NCBI GenBank assembly: GCA_032433765.1
Contig: JAVIAB010000092.1
Location: forward strand, 62,224,126-62,288,125
Reading direction: 5' to 3'
Length of the DNA stretch: 64,000 nucleotides
From: Megaustenia siamemsis
Taxonomy: Eukaryota; Mollusca; Gastropoda; Stylommatophora; Ariophantidae
The position numbers were made by a program, and so were the translations under genes. The notes under the pieces were generated by a model. It did no database searches. It was not told the DNA's origin and was given only the letters and a program-made list of their open reading frames with translations. This document shows, piece by piece, positions 44,380-55,369 of the stretch; the stretch's first letter is position 1; each line of letters opens with the position of its first letter.

Positions 44380-44500
44380 TGCTGTTATATTCGCAGATGT
44401 GCTTGTGTTGAGCGACACATGGCCAACTAAACAACCTAAAAAAGTAGCTATCGTTACGATGTCTTTCACGTACGTGTACTCATGACTTCAGCATAGGGCT
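44380..44500. repeat. Repeat shared in inverse orientation with 57608-57700
   Basis: AGCTATCGTTACGATGTCTT, TCACGTACGTGTACTCATGA and CAGCATAGGG are the reverse complement, with few changes, of 57608-57665. The match extends to GCCAACTAAACAACC. Confidence 0.8.
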
Positions 44501-44620
44501 GTGTCAAGGAGCACGGGTTTGATCCACTTCCACTGCCTGCTGTTCTTGTTTTTTTTTTTTTTCTTGTTTCTGTTGTTGATTATTTGTGAACGTTGTGTTC
44601 CAGTATGTAATGAGACCTCG
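44500..44620 (+). mobile_element. SINE-6-like fragment
   Basis: CTGTGTCAAGGAGCACGGGT and TTGATCC (B box), then a T-run and GTTGTTGATTATTTGTGA; the same order as 54833-55020 and 57705 onwards. Confidence 0.65.
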
Positions 44621-44680
44621 TCATCAGCAGTAACCGCCCGCTGAGAAAGAGTTTTGGCCATTTAAGCTTCTTGACACTCG

Positions 44681-44740
44681 GTGGGGGGGGGGGGAGGAGG
44701 AGAGAGAAGAGAGAGAGAGAGAGAGAGGTGGGGGGGGGGT
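44681..44740. repeat. (G)n and (GA)n tract
   Basis: G-run, GA repeats and a second G-run. Confidence 0.9.
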
Positions 44741-44948
44741 CCAACCGGGACATGACTCACTCATGAACATCGACCTCCAGTGCACTGAACCTGAAGATCC
44801 TTCATGTGTTCTCAAAGACACAGTTGAATGAGGTAGATACCGTGTCGGATTGTCTGTCATGTCGTAATGTATAGAACCTATATCTCCACCACAGCGGCAA
44901 CAACACACTTAAATCAAGAAAGATAGCTCTTATGAATGTACTGTCTAG

Positions 44949-45208
44949 TAAAAAAATAGTAAAGTATCCCCGTCACGCCTAGTGGCGTATAGGGAATGTG
45001 GTGTTAGTGACCATACATTTTACAGACCTTCGGCACATGGTTTTTTTGGGGTAATGTGTCGGTATTAACGCTGTGCCGATTTACTTTACCATAAAAATTC
45101 CGTTACCCATTAAAGGCTGGTGAACCCGGAAGCTGTCGATTGGGATCAAACCCTACCTCTTGTTCTTTATAGTCCAGTTCACTAACCACTGAGCTGTCGC
45201 GTCTCCCT
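44949..45208 (-). mobile_element. SINE-1
   Basis: Reverse copy. TSD AATGTACTGTCTAG (44935-44948) and AATGTACCGTCTAG (45209-45222), one mismatch. Body carries several point changes (GTCGATTGGGATCAAACC). Confidence 0.93.
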
Positions 45209-45224
45209 AATGTACCGTCTAGGC

Positions 45225-46280
45225 TACACTGGAATTCGTAGCAAATAAACATTTGATTGGTTGATCTCATGTGCACCTATATTTGAGATGATAAGCATCA
45301 TAGGGATAACATTTTGAAGGGCCTCAGCTATCACTCGTTGGAATCAACACTGCTATCAGTGAAAATGTGCACCTGCGGCAGCAACAGTGAACACATTGTG
45401 GATAAAGCAGGAATGGTAACCTGCAAGGAAGCGCTACCATGCTTTTAGGACCATCATTGTGTATAGATACACCATTTTCTAATACAGAAGAGTAGCACCT
45501 ATGGGTTTGCTAGGAGTGCTGTAATGTCCACGTTATCAACAATGAGCAATAGAATATTTACTCAACAGATGAACTGACAGATGTGTATGACTTTCAATAG
45601 CATATATCCTCTTTTAAAATTAATTACACAGTATTTTCAGAATTATAATTTCGTATTCGTACAGTTTTACATTATTCAGTATTTCCTTTTGTTATAATCC
45701 GTGCTTTCGTATTAGTTGTATCTGGGTTGAATTGTTGACTTGAATGAAGTTGTATTAGTTCATTCTCGGTCTACGCGGTATCTATAAAACATCGGATGTG
45801 TTCTGTGTTCTATATTTTAGATATTATATTATTATTTATTCACTAAGAATTTGTTGAATTATGTTACTTGAATTGAATTGTATTTCTTGTGCATTTCGAT
45901 ATATACGAAGTATCATGCTATCATCAATAATAAATAAAATTGTGTAGAATTGATAGAATAAATTTTAATCACTACCTGTCTCTTGAACGAGTTCACATTA
46001 AACAATGCTTCTAAAACTGGTTCTTAGTTTTATCGTTAAGACAATTAGTCTTTTTAATTTTGTAAGTTTTGTAGCTTACGTTTTTGGTTCTCATTTGAAA
46101 GATCTTTTGTAGTGTCATTATGCTCCAGTAAGTCTAGACATCAATTAATGCCAGAGCACTTAATGAGCAATGAAACATAGTGTTAGAAGAGCGCTTGATG
46201 TGTAGCTTATAAACAAAGATTATACACGGAGTTATATGTTATGTTATTGCCTTATACAATAAGGCTGTCGTCGGATTTTT
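45225..46280. other. Unannotated AT-rich spacer
   Basis: No recognised gene or repeat in about 1 kb. Confidence 0.3.
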
Positions 46281-46284
46281 CTTC

Positions 46285-46570
46285 TTCTATAATCCTGGCG
46301 GTCGTTGGGGCCCTCTTACAAACTTTATCTTCCTTCTCCATTTCTCTCTATTTTGAGTAATTTTTTGGGGGACTCTGCAATATCGAACCTATCCCTTCTT
46401 TTATGTTATCTTCCCATCTCGTTATCTGCCTACCACTCCGTCTCGCATCTTTTACAGTTCCGTACTGAATGGTCTTTACTAGGACAGATGATCCACATAC
46501 GTAGCCAGATCTTTTCATTTTACGTTTCTTCACAACAGTCAAAGAGAATCATGTACTCCGGATTGCTTAT
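46285..46570 (-). pseudogene. LINE-D 3' end of RT ORF
   Basis: The - strand reads KRKMKRSGYVCGSSVLVKTI, GTVKDARRSGRQITRWEDNI and KEGIGSILQSP, a common C-terminal module (R.KW.DNI.EWTG) of a LINE family distinct from A-C. Only the 3' end is present. Confidence 0.75.
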
Positions 46571-46612
46571 ATGTTTTTGAGAACTTTTTCATCTTCTACG
46601 AAGAAAATATCT

Positions 46613-46985
46613 TAGGCGAAGGCGCACCTCCAGCCCCAGAGCTGGAAGTTGTCAGCGACCCACAGCTGATGGCTTGCGCCAGGATCGGTGAACCAAAACC
46701 ATCCAGACCCTGCTCCACCTCTCCATGGTGCCTCCAGTAACAGACTAACCTGTCTAGTCTTGCCAAGCATGCAGGGATCGAAGAGGAAGACAACCCGGTA
46801 CTCAAAAATGTCGTGCTGAAGTCGGATGTGTTGGGCCGAAAGGCGTAAAATATAACAGTTATACTGCAAACACAACACAACTCAGACACGTCCACTACGT
46901 CCTTGTAAGGGCGGATGATGAAGAGGAATATTCTGGTCTACCACGATACTCTAGAATCTTTAGTCATCGGGCGAACGCAACCAGC
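46613..46985 (+). repeat. Interspersed repeat SINE-4
   Basis: Closest relative of 13505-13885; shared GAAGGCGCACCTCCAGCCCC, GTCAGCGACCCACAGCTGAT, TGTCGTGCTGAAGTCGGATG and GGGCGGATGATGAAGAGGAA. Confidence 0.9.
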
Positions 46986-47029
46986 CAACCATCTTATACG
47001 ATTTGTGTTAGAGATGTCAATTACGATAA

Positions 47030-47250
47030 CATTATCGCTGTACTTTTGACGTAATGCTGACCTCTTTATTAAAAATATACCGATGGTCAACGGATGGAAA
47101 GATACGGGTTCTCGTCATCGCTAAATTTCCAGATGTTACGGGATGAGACGGGGACGTAATGCTAACCTCTTTATAAAAAAATATACCGACGGTCACAAAT
47201 ATGGGCTTCCGTAATCGCGAAATTTCCAGATTGTTATGGGATGTGACATT
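47030..47250. repeat. Short direct repeat pair
   Basis: GACGTAATGCTGACCTCTTT with ATATACCGATGGTCA (47049-47085) recurs at 47152-47200 as GACGTAATGCTAACCTCTTT with ATATACCGACGGTCA, followed in both by GCTAAATTTCCAGAT or GCGAAATTTCCAGAT. An approximately 105-bp unit, about two copies. Confidence 0.8.
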
Positions 47251-47269
47251 CTTATAGTACTTTGATTAT

Positions 47270-47362
47270 CCATGTGTCGAAGGTCTGTAAAATTTATGGC
47301 CACTAACACCATTTTCCCTATACGCCACTTGGCGTGACGGGGGCTCTTTACTTTTTTTTTAA
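47270..47362 (+). mobile_element. SINE-1, 5'-truncated (93 bp)
   Basis: Only the 3' third (GTCGAAGGTCTGTAAAATTT to the palindrome and T-run). Perfect TSD TACTTTGATTAT at 47258-47269 and 47363-47374, showing truncation occurred during insertion. Confidence 0.93.
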
Positions 47363-47374
47363 TACTTTGATTAT

Positions 47375-47635
47375 TACAATCAGTATTTGAATTCCTTCTC
47401 TTGCATCAAATTTTAAGTACTTCACTAACACGTTGGCCTTTACAAATGTCAAGAATATTGGTTACTTTGTTTCAATGACGGTATGAACTAAAATGTCGGT
47501 GTCATCTACCACTATAGGATCAGTAATCACTGATTTTAAAATGTCCGATAAATTGTATTTGATTTAACATGTATAGTGAGATTATTTTAAGATCCATAAG
47601 GGACATGCCTAGAATAACAGTTTTGCGGTCATAAA
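47375..47635. other. Unannotated spacer
   Basis: Nothing recognised before the LINE-B frame begins. Confidence 0.3.
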
Positions 47636-47639
47636 AGAA

Positions 47640-48960
47640 ATAATCTAAGGTATACTGATGATACAGTCTTAATCGCTAAGGGATAAATGAGTTACAAGAA
47701 ATGTTAGATATTATAGTGAAGGAAGGCAAAAAATAAGACTCTGTCTTAATAGCAAAAAGACAGAAGTAATGGTAGCGACACAGAAAAAGACATCATTGCA
47801 ACGCACAATAAAGACAAGTGAAACAATATTAAAACAGGTAAATGAATTTAAATATATGGGAACAAGGTTAACCTCAGATGGTAGATGTACAACAGAGGTG
47901 AGATGCAGAATGGCTCAGGCAAAAGCAGCTTTCCAAAATGAGGAAGATACTACGCAATCCATTTTTGACACTAGAAACAAGAAAAAGAGCTCTTAAATGT
48001 TATACAGAGCCAGTCTTAACATATGGATGCAAATCATGGACAATAGGGCAACATCATCATCAAATACTGGGCCTTCTGGCGTAGATGATCATGTCTCTCC
48101 ACAACTTTCGATTTCGGCAGTTTTTCATCATTTTTGTTGTTGACCTTCTGCCAACACATTCTCTTAAGCTGTCTGGTATTTTTTCTCTTTGCTTCCTTCT
48201 GTTCTCTTCACAGTACATGGCCAAAAAATGATGATTGTTTCTTTCTAATATTGGAAATTAGCTCTCTTTTTGCTTTGACCTCTTTCAGAACTTTTTCATT
48301 ACTCTTCCTAGCTGTCCAGGTATTCTCAACATTCTTCTGTAAAACCACATTTCTACAGACTCCAGTGATTTTCGTGTCTGTTGTCCCATTGTCCATAATT
48401 CACATCCATATGTTAAAACTGGCTCTACATACCATTTAAAAACTCTTTTACTTGTTTCTATTGTCAAAAATGGATTGCATTGTATCTTCCTCATTTTTTG
48501 GAAGCTGCTTTTGCCTGGGCCATTCTGCATGTCACATCTTTTGTACATCTTCCGTCTGAGGTTCCCTGACAATAGGGCAACACACAAGACAATTACTGGA
48601 GGTTGTAGAAATGTGATTCTACAGAAGAATGTTGAGAATACCAGGGACAGCTAGGGAATGTAATTAAAACGTTTTGAAAGAGGCCAAAGTAAAGAGAGAG
48701 CTAATTTCCAATATTAGGAAGAAACAATTATTATTTTGTAGCCATGTATTGAGAAGGGAACAGCTGGAAAATGTTGTGACGACTGGGAAAGTTGAAGGAC
48801 AAAGAGATAGAGGGAATGAAAAAGAAAAGATATTAGACAGCTTAAGAGAATGACTTGGCAGAAAATCAACATCATAAATGATAAATAACTGTCGAAATCG
48901 AAAGTTGTGGAGAGACATGATCACCTATGCCAGCAGACATGATACTTGATGATGATGATA
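47640..48960 (+). pseudogene. LINE-B relic interrupted by a reverse LINE-B
   Basis: 47640-48053 reads LRYTDDTVLIAK (catalytic box with T for A), LNSKKTEVMVATQKKTSLQR, VNEFKYMGTRLTSDGRCTTE and VRCRMAQAKAAFQ. After the insertion, 48568-48960 continues with FYRRMLRI, the LKEAK...FFGHV-like part and a (GATGAT)n tail. Stops and shifts make it dead. Confidence 0.9.
48054..48567 (-). mobile_element. LINE-B inserted antisense in LINE-B
   Basis: Perfect 15-bp TSD GACAATAGGGCAACA at 48039-48053 and 48568-48582. Within it the - strand reads MCVALLSGNLRRKMYKRCDM, NPFLTIETSKRVFKWYVEPV, LTYGCELWTMGQQTRKSLES and NTWTARKSNEKVLKEVKAKR. The tail is TCATCATCAAATACTGGGCC in reverse. Confidence 0.94.
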
Positions 48961-49099
48961 ATATGTCAAGAATGCTTGGTGTCTGTCTGTTTTAAAATAT
49001 ATTCATTATATTAATTCACTCTTTCACCATGACAATCTTCGTCTTTATTTAATATCTTTTCATTTGATTTAAATTTTTAAAAAATCAATATCAGATATT

Positions 49100-49450
49100 A
49101 ACAGATTCCCCTATTCTCTAAACTAACACTTTTTACTTTATTTTACCTCACTCTCATACAAAACCCTAATTTGATTACTTTATTTTACCTTTCTCTCACA
49201 CAAAACCCGAATTTGATTACTTTATTTTACCTTTCTCTCATACAAACCCGAATTTGATTACTTTGTTTTACCTTTCTCTTATACAAAACCCTAATTTGAT
49301 TACTTTATTTTACTTTTCTCTCATACAAAGCCCGAATTTGATTACTTTGTTTTACCTTTCTCTCATACAAAATCCTAATTTGATTACTTTATTTACCTCA
49401 CTCTCATACAAAACCCTAATTTGATTATTTTATATTACATAACTCTCATA
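49100..49450. repeat. 42-bp minisatellite, about 8 units
   Basis: Unit ACAAAACCCTAATTTGATTA plus CTTTATTTTACCTTTCTCTCAT, with CCGAA and CCTAA alternatives. Confidence 0.95.
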
Positions 49451-49454
49451 CAAA

Positions 49455-50360
49455 TAAATATATTTGAAGTTACCTCCCTCCTTGTACAAACCTCTGCACG
49501 CTACTCGTCACACACTCGTCCGTCCTCCGTCACATCATTTCCTCAGTGTCCAGTTATTCCACCATCAACCGTCATACTGGTGGCCTTACGCGGCTTGCGT
49601 GGACGCCGCACTGTTTGCCTTCCCTTAACTTGAGCACTTGTCCATAATTCTCACTCTGGCTGATGTAATTCCCTAATCGACTCACGAGCCTTCAGCGGAT
49701 CGTGTGTCCCCCAGCTTATCCAGCACGGAATACAATCATTGAAGACCGTGAAATTTTTTTTCGCCCAATTACTACTGGAAGAACTTGGCTCCCACACTTG
49801 ATATAATACATTAATGTTGGTGAGGAATGCCGGGAAACCTCTTCCACAGAACAACGGCTGCGACGTGTCAGGTTCTCGACCCAGGATACTATCTCGCTCA
49901 TAACGGAAATGAAGGTCGCGCGAGTCATTTCCAAGACAGCCTTGCCATACCGTGCGCAGTTTTCATCTCTATAATGTTGGCTGCCACCTTATCGACAAGA
50001 TGACTTTTGCCTTCAGAAGAAGCGGTTTTGGGAAGAATGTGGCGGTCCGCGGATAGGGCAGTTTAGAACAACTATATGAAGATTTAATGGAAATAGCAAT
50101 AGGCCAGCAGTTACATTGATTTATGTATATGTACAGGAAGGCAGATTGTGGCTAGATTTATATTCTTGTATTCGTATATTTGCTTGTTTCAAGAATATGT
50201 ACTTATTTACTACATAAAAAAGAACCATATGACGCTTCAACTGTAATATATTGTGGTGTTAATATTCACATTTTTTTTCACACTGACCAGCACGTTTTTC
50301 TTTATTTTTTTCTGGGGGTGTAGGGGAGGTGGTTTCGTTCAATCGATGAGTAAAGAAATG
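49455..50360. other. Unannotated region, locally GC-richer
   Basis: 49490-49970 is more GC-rich than its surroundings and carries two overlapping - strand frames (for example MEMTRATFISVMSEIVSWVE and CIPCWISWGTHDPLKARESI), neither recognised. Could be a promoter/CpG-like or unrecognised exon region. Confidence 0.25.
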
Positions 50361-50364
50361 CACC

Positions 50365-50690
50365 TTTTCATCATCCGCCCCGAAAGGACATTAAGTAGAC
50401 ATCGTTTATGTGCTGTGTTGTAGTTTATGGTAGAACTGTGATATTTGTATCTTTCGGCCCGGACATCCTGTTCAGCATGTCATTTTTGAGAAGCAAGCGG
50501 TTTTTCCTCTTGATTCTTGCTCTCTTGGCCACACTAGGCTGGTTAGTCTGTTACTAGAGGCATCACAGAGAGATGGAGTAGGGAATGCATTATTCTGGTT
50601 CACTAGCTCTGCCATCAGCTATGATTCGCTGGCAACTTCAGCCCTGCCGCTGTCAGATGACTTGACCTTCGGAGATGGGTGAAGGATGAT
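50365..50690 (-). repeat. Interspersed repeat SINE-4, diverged
   Basis: Reverse complement of the SINE-4 blocks: CATCCGCCCCGAAAGGACAT, ACTGTGATATTTGTATCTTT, CTGGTTAGTCTGTTACTAGA, CATCAGCTATGATTCGCTGG. Confidence 0.8.
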
Positions 50691-50754
50691 GATATTGTGA
50701 ACATTACGTCAGACTATTTTTGTACATATTGTCATCTTGCTATCTTACTAAAGT

Positions 50755-51385
50755 CTACATATGCATCTTCAAAATGATATATCTTATATGTCTTTACGAC
50801 ACATCAAAATGATATCTCGTATATGTCTTTAAGACACATCAAAATGATATCTCATATATGTCTTCACGACACATCAAAATGATATCTCGTATATGTCTTA
50901 CGACACATCAAAGTGATATCTCGAATATGTCTTTACGTCACATCAAAATGATATCTCATATATGTCTTTACGACTCATCAGAATGATATCTCGAATATGT
51001 CTTTACGACTCATCAAAATGATATCTCATATATGTCTTTAAGACTCATCAAAATGATATCTCATATATGTCTTTAAGATTCATCAAAATGATACCTCATA
51101 TATGTCTTTATGATTCATCAAAATGATATCTCATATATGTCTTTACGACTCATCAAAATGATATGTTATATATGTCTTTACGACTCATCAAAATGATATG
51201 TTATATATGTCTTTACGACTCATCAAAATGACATCTCATATATGTTTTTACGACTCATCAAAATGATATCTTATATGTCTTTACGACTCATCAAAATGAT
51301 ATGTTATATATGTCTTTACGACTCATCAAAATGATATCTTATATATGTCTTTACGACTCATTAAAATGATATTTACGACTCATGC
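50755..51385. repeat. 35-bp minisatellite, about 18 units
   Basis: Unit ACATCAAAATGATATCTCAT plus ATATGTCTTTACGAC, with ACTCATC and TTATATATG variants grouping towards the right side. Confidence 0.96.
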
Positions 51386-51599
51386 ACACAATTAATGCTG
51401 ATTAGCAGTTGCAGAGCATTTACAAGTGTCAGGGTGCCCAATAAACGTTGTGGTGTGTCACATTGTTAATAAGAATATTTAATTGTTCACTTTTGAATTT
51501 TAACAGACACAAGAGCAGGGTCGTTAGCGTACTTTACTGTGCAGGTTGTCCAGGTCGAACTACTGTTGGCGAACATTTTTTTTCCGATCCACGCGGTTT

Positions 51600-51905
51600 C
51601 GAGGTTCGCTGACTCAACGTCTGGGTAAAGGGACTGACACTTGTAAAGGAGTTCGAGGTTCGCTGACTCAACGTCTGGGTAAAGGACTGACACTTGTAAA
51701 GGAGTTCGAGGTTCGCTGACTCAACGTCTGGGTAAAGGTACTGACACTTGTAAAGTAGGCATGGCGTGATGCTGACTCAAACTCTGGAAAAAGTTGTAGG
51801 AGAAAGACTCTTGCACTGTATGCTTGGTCTGACGCTGACTGAATCTCTGGAAAAGGATGCTGGAAATTGACTCGTATTTTGTAGATTTGGCGTGACACTG
51901 ACTAC
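51600..51905. repeat. 53-bp tandem repeat with diverged 3' units
   Basis: TTCGAGGTTCGCTGACTCAA with CGTCTGGGTAAAGGACTGAC and ACTTGTAAAGGAG is repeated about three times (51600-51760). Two longer, diverged units (GCTGACT.A..CTCTGGAAAA) follow to 51905. Confidence 0.9.
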
Positions 51906-52234
51906 AGACTAAAAAATGTGTTAACGGTCATAGAAAGGAAAAAAAAATACAGAAAATTACAGATAACCATATTCTTACAATGAAATAATCACGATCTATA
52001 GACTTTGCAATAAAATGGAAACGCTGAAATTTATCGTTGAAATTGTAAAAAAAAAAAAAAAATTAGAGGAAAGAAGAGAATGATGAACATATTATGTCTG
52101 TTGTTTTAATAAGAATTTATTCATAGTTACCTTGAGATGAAGTCAAATATTTCGAACAATCTTGTTTTGTATTGCAGAGCTCAAATTAATTGATCATTTG
52201 TTGTTGTTGCAAGTTTCATTTGTTGTCTTCCCCT

Positions 52235-52735
52235 TTGCGTTTGGACATAGATTACTGCATATCTTCTTATATGATACCATTGGACACAGATTACTGCATA
52301 ACTTCTTCTATGATACGATTGGACACAGATTACTGCATATATTCTTCCATGATATGATTGGACACAGATTACTGCATATATTCTTCTATGATACGATTGG
52401 ACATAGATTACAGCATATATTCTTCTATGATACTTTTGGACATAGATTACTGCATAACTTCTTCTATGATACGATTGGACACAGATTACTGCATATATTC
52501 TTCTATGATACGATTGGGCATAGATTACTGCATATATTCTTCTATGATACGATTGGACACAGATTACTGCATATATTCTTCTATGATACGATTGGACATA
52601 GATAAATGCATATCTTTTTCTATGATACGTTTGGACATAGATTACTGCATATCTTCTTATATGATAAGTTTGGGCATAGATACTGCATATCTTCTTATAT
52701 GATAAGTTGGACATAGATTACTGCATATCTTTTTG
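52235..52735. repeat. Minisatellite, 39-bp unit, about 13 copies
   Basis: Unit GATTACTGCATATATTCTTC plus TATGATACGATTGGACATA. The + strand is open as repeated GHRLLHIFFYDTI; opposite-strand and shifted frames are open too, so the ORFs are not evidence of a gene. Confidence 0.96.
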
Positions 52736-52804
52736 TGAAGTGGAGCTCCATGAACACATTATTTTGACGATGGCTTTCACAAGGACCATGGCCGGTGGAT
52801 TACT

Positions 52805-53545
52805 ATGGTCTCAGATGTTTGGTGTCTGGTGTATGATGTCAGGATATGGTGTCAGGTGTATGGTGTCAGGTATATGGTGTCAGGTGTATGGTGTCAGGTG
52901 TATAGTGTCAGGTGTTTGGTGTCAGGTGTATGTATCAGGCATATGGTGTCAGGTATATGGTGTCAGGTGTATGGGATCAAGTGTCAGGTGTTGTGGTGTC
53001 AGGTGTATAGTGTCAGGTGTTTGGTGTCAGGTGTATGGTATCAGACATATGGTGTCAGGTATATGGTGTCAGGTGTATGGGAGTCAGTGTCAGGTGTTGT
53101 GGTGTCAGGTGTATAGTGTCAGGTGTATGGTGTCAAATGTATGATGTCAGGTGTATAGTGTCAGGTGTATCGTGTCAGGTGTATGGTGACCGGTGTATAG
53201 TGTCAGGTGTATGGTGTCAGGTGTGTAGTGTCAGGTGTATTGTGTCAGGAGTATAGTGTCAGGTGTATGGTGTCAAGTGTATGGTGTCTGGGTGTATGGT
53301 GTCAGGTGTATGGTGACAGGTGTATAGTGTCAGGTGTATGGTGTCAGGTGTATAGTGTCATGTGTATGGTGTCAGGTTTATAGTCAGTCAGGTGTATGGT
53401 GTCAGGTGTATAGTGTCAGGTATATGGTGTCAGGTGTATAGTGTCAGGTGTATGACGTCCGGTGTGTAGTGTCAGGTGTATGGTGTATGGTGTCAGGTGT
53501 ATGGTGTCAGGTGTATGGTGTCAGGTGTATGGTGTCGGGTGTATA
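52805..53545. repeat. 14-bp minisatellite, about 50 units
   Basis: Unit GTGTCAGGTGTATG with A/G changes (GTGTATAG, GTGTTTGG). A higher-order block of about 110 bp (GGATCAAGTGTCAGGTGTTG and its neighbours) appears twice at 52970-53105. Confidence 0.96.
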
Positions 53546-53980
53546 TTCTAGCCCAGTATCGTCGACTTCAGCACCGTCCAATTCTCGGAGAGCGGGATCA
53601 TCCCCCTTACAGTCTGTTGGAAATTAATTTGGGCTATAATTAGTCTATTACCCCATCCACCCTTTGGCGAGAAGTTAAATATTCTAATTTTAGTTGCATT
53701 ACTGTGGAAAAAACGGAATTCACCTCGTGAATTTGACGTAGGTTTGAACTCCATGTGCAAATATTCACACCTCACCAAGTTCCCAAGTATGAATCCAATC
53801 CATCATACACTAGCGAAAGTACTGAAGATGGCTCCAGCTCAGATATGCGAATTCCGTTAAACTGTCGAAGATCTTGGCGACAAAAACTTCCTTCGTGGTA
53901 TCTTCGTCACATGCGTGACACATGACACTGCTATGTTCTTATATCCCTGACCCTGATTGTTGAGTTGACGTAATGACAAG
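53546..53980. other. Unannotated spacer
   Basis: No recognisable feature. Confidence 0.3.
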
Positions 53981-53984
53981 AGTT

Positions 53985-54420
53985 GATGCGGGCAGGGGCA
54001 CCAAGAGTAGCAGTTCTACCTCCTCGTGGTCCCTTGGTAACAGTCTGCTCAAAAACAGGCTGGCTAACAGAAGCTAGGATCGTCGTGTTCCCTGTTGTGG
54101 TGGCTGTTACTGATATAGACTGAGTAGTTTTCCAGCATAGCCTGGGATAGGCAAACTCCATTTATGTTCGGAGTGCAATGATGATGACCCGCAAATAACT
54201 CAATAACTCAATAGACAAACTCCAACCTCTCCAGTAAGAGCCGGAATGTCAAGAAAGCCATTACCACCCACCACATCAAATGCACCCTGACACAATCAAG
54301 GGCACCCTGCCCGCATCAACTCGTGCATTCCGTCAACATCAACAACTGTCAGCCACCCTGTTTTGACTCAGACTGTTACCGGAGGAAACCACGAGGAGGT
54401 AGAACTGCTAGGTCTTGGTC
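53985..54420. repeat. Imperfect long inverted repeat
   Basis: Left arm 53980-54070 (GTTGATGCGGGCAGGGGC, TAGCAGTTCTACCTCCTCGT, AACAGTCTG) is mirrored by right-hand pieces at 54303-54325 (CACCCTGCCCGCATCAACTC) and 54350-54412 (CAGACTGTTACCGGAGG, ACGAGGAGGTAGAACTGCTA). The pieces are not in simple palindromic order, implying two inverted duplications or a rearranged one. Confidence 0.75.
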
Positions 54421-54516
54421 AGCTGATGGTGCGCCGACCCTGCTATTGCGACGCAGGTGCAGGCGCTCAAGGATCAGGCGTGGTGGTAGCAACACGGGCG
54501 AAGGAATAGTAGTAGA

Positions 54517-54832
54517 AGTCTTATCTTCCAGCTCGGTGACCTCGGTAGCCTTGATGGTAAATACCACCGCACTAACTACTGGCGTTAGGACACGTGTTCG
54601 ATTCCCGCTGGAAGCAGTGTGAGTTTTACTCGTGGTTGGAAACAAATACCACCGCGGTCGACCCAGCTGCTGTCAAAAATTGGCACTAGTGTAGCACTAG
54701 AAACAATCTCTCGCGAGTTACGATGCTTGAGGCGACACTAGACAGGAGTCGCCGAACACTTCTGGATAGGCGGCTGAGCACAAATGGGTAAAAACCCGCC
54801 TGCCAAGACGCTGATTTAAGTCTCGTGGCAAG
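54517..54832 (+). mobile_element. SINE-5 (tRNA-derived)
   Basis: TCGGTGACCTCGGTAGCCTT head and B box GTGTTCGATTCCCGCTGG, then GTTTTACTCGTGGTTGGAAA, GATGCTTGAGGCGACACTAG and CTGGATAGGCGGCTGAGCAC, ending with AAGACGCTGATTTAAGTCTC. Collinear with 26856-26540. Confidence 0.83.
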
Positions 54833-55025
54833 GCGCCGTGCCAAGGAGTACGGGTTCGATCCTGCTTCGAATCATACATTGTTCTTTGTTTTTTTGTTGT
54901 TGTTGTTGATTATTTGTCATTTTTTTCCGAGTACTGTAAACATATCTATCCCTCTGAATTGATTCGCTGATTATCGCCTCAGAAGTTTCCCTCTATAATA
55001 ATGTTTCATTATTATTATTTGTTTC
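54833..55025 (+). mobile_element. SINE-6 (tRNA-like head)
   Basis: GTGGCAAGGCGCCGTGCCAA, B box GGGTTCGATCC, a T-rich/TTG run, one copy of CCGAGTACTGTAAACATATC, then TTATCGCCTCAGAAGTTTCC. Reference copy for the expanded one at 57705. Abuts SINE-5 directly. Confidence 0.75.
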
Positions 55026-55093
55026 AAGTCTCGTACCTTTTATCTAATACATCATGTCCTTTAACATGTGGTTTCTACAAGTAAGTATTCAAT

Positions 55094-55358
55094 TTTTAAA
55101 AAAGTAAGTAAAGTACCCCACTCATGCCAAGTGGCGTATAGGGAGTATGGTGTTAGTGACCATAAATTTTACAGACCTTCAGCACATGATTTTGGGGTAA
55201 TGTGGTCGGTATTACGCCCGTGCCGTTTACTTTCCCTGAGAAAAAAAAATCCGGTACCCATTAAAGGCTGGGTGAACCGGAAGCCGTCGGTTGGGATCGA
55301 ACCCTACCTCTTGTCCTTTGTAGTCCATTTCACTAACCACTGAGCTATCGCGGCTCCC
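55094..55358 (-). mobile_element. SINE-1
   Basis: Reverse copy. Perfect TSD AAGTATTCAAT at 55083-55093 and 55359-55369. Confidence 0.94.
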
Positions 55359-55369
55359 AAGTATTCAAT

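Noticed and set aside
49100..49450. Telomere-like CCCTAA motifs
   Set aside because: Only one CCCTAA per 42-bp unit, with CCCGAA variants; not a telomeric array.
52181..52714. 177-aa Tyr/Arg/His-rich ORF on the - strand
   Set aside because: Reverse reading of the 39-bp minisatellite, open on several frames.
37361..53545. CRISPR-like regular arrays
   Set aside because: The arrays are contiguous tandem repeats without unique spacers and the DNA is eukaryotic; no cas genes.
54323..54645. Arg-rich 99-aa + strand ORF and opposing 89-aa ORF
   Set aside because: They run through the inverted duplication and into SINE-5; no domain and both strands open.
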